Positions 63,721 to 64,000 of a stretch of 64,000 bases of DNA are shown here, piece by piece; the first letter of the stretch is position 1; every line of letters starts with the position of its first letter. The notes beneath the pieces are model-generated. The model saw nothing but the letters and a program-made list of their open reading frames with translations, had not been told where the DNA came from and made no database searches. Source of the stretch: Lujinxingiaceae bacterium (GTDB lineage: Bacteria > Myxococcota_A > Bradymonadia > Bradymonadales > Bradymonadaceae); the NCBI GenBank assembly GCA_013697635.1, contig JACCWM010000036.1, positions 1-64,000 of the forward strand. Direction: 5' to 3'. The translations under genes were made by a program, and so were the position numbers.

Positions 63721-64000
63721 CTAGAAAAACCAGCTCGCCCCCACCGAAACCTCGGAGGGATTGGCCACACCACCGGCGACCTTCTCGAAGACGAACTGGC
63801 GAAAGTCCGCCCGCACGCCCAGGTGGCGCCCAAAATACAACGCCATACCGCCGCCAAGCACACCCTCGGGCTTGATCGCGGTGTCGAAGGCGGCATTGAA
63901 GTCCTTCTGGGTCTGAGTCAAGACGATACCGGCGCCGGCGACGAGAAAAACGTCGAAGTAAAACGGCCCGCGATCGTAGAAGGCGACCTTGCCATAAAAG
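63721..64000 (-). CDS. Outer-membrane beta-barrel protein, partial (N-terminus beyond right edge)
   Basis: The frame is open from the right edge to the stop at 63721, giving the last 92 codons. It shows barrel strands FYGKVAFYDRGPFYFDVFLVAGAGIV, GVLGGGMALYFGRHLGVRADFRQFVFEK and SEVSVGASWFF, with a terminal Phe. It resembles the barrel at 62876-63634 and is the most upstream visible gene of the glt operon. Start and signal peptide are not in the window. Confidence 0.85.
   Translation of the reverse strand, partial: FYGKVAFYDRGPFYFDVFLVAGAGIVLTQTQKDFNAAFDTAIKPEGVLGGGMALYFGRHLGVRADFRQFVFEKVAGGVANPSEVSVGASWFF

Overview
The window is about 60% G+C, gene-dense and shows no rRNA, tRNA, CRISPR array, insertion sequence or prophage. 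The gene set points to a Myxococcota-like bacterium, and the order Bradymonadales is my best guess. The signs are a gliding-motility Glt/Agl cluster, a Tgl-like pilotin, a Tad pilus ATPase with a fused FHA domain, REC-PATAN and GGDEF signalling proteins, and kinase-fold proteins with degenerate active sites. This assignment is inference from gene content; no rRNA is present to confirm it.

Layout. (1) 1-7.0 kb, minus strand: a Tad/Flp pilus export operon in the order cpaB, cpaC, FHA-cpaF, tadB, tadC, then an FHA protein cut by the left edge. (2) 7.2-23.2 kb: single genes and small operons, namely an atypical SDR, a YfbR-like HD nucleotidase, HPPD, a phosphonate-type importer with ATPase and permease in one chain, a triple-REC diguanylate cyclase, a second atypical SDR overlapping a REC-PATAN regulator, a TrmA-family methyltransferase without its catalytic residues, a membrane pseudokinase and a tandem universal stress protein. 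(3) 23.3-29.6 kb: a three-gene coupled operon of a Dna2-like nuclease-helicase with an N-terminal kinase-fold domain, a propeller lipoprotein and a CPBP membrane protease. (4) 29.7-36.7 kb: a membrane protein with Asp-His and Asn-Glu/Val repeats, a ferritin-like protein, a LemA/M48 protease pair, a metzincin-like lipoprotein and an unrecognised protein.

(5) 36.7-48.7 kb: the most interesting block, two divergent arms. The leftward arm has myo-inositol-1-phosphate synthase, a CDP-alcohol phosphatidyltransferase, GtrA, an MMPL/HpnN-like exporter, two PAP2/AUR1-like enzymes and PgpA. Together these look like synthesis and export of an inositol lipid. The rightward arm has an inositol-phosphate-cytidylyltransferase-like domain fused to a DHQ-synthase/cyclitol-synthase-like domain, an SDR and a PfkB kinase. 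I read the block as a cyclitol/inositol lipid pathway with an activated-cyclitol branch.

(6) 48.9-53.7 kb: acetate kinase fused to a PduL phosphotransacylase, YceI, a Tgl-like TPR lipoprotein and RqcH. (7) 53.8-64 kb, minus strand: a Glt-type gliding/envelope trafficking operon with two outer-membrane barrels (one cut by the right edge), three TPR proteins (GltC-, GltD-, GltE-like), a small secreted protein and GltJ/AgmX.

Many neighbouring genes share 4-base ATGA overlaps, so translational coupling is common, and several genes appear to use TTG or GTG starts.
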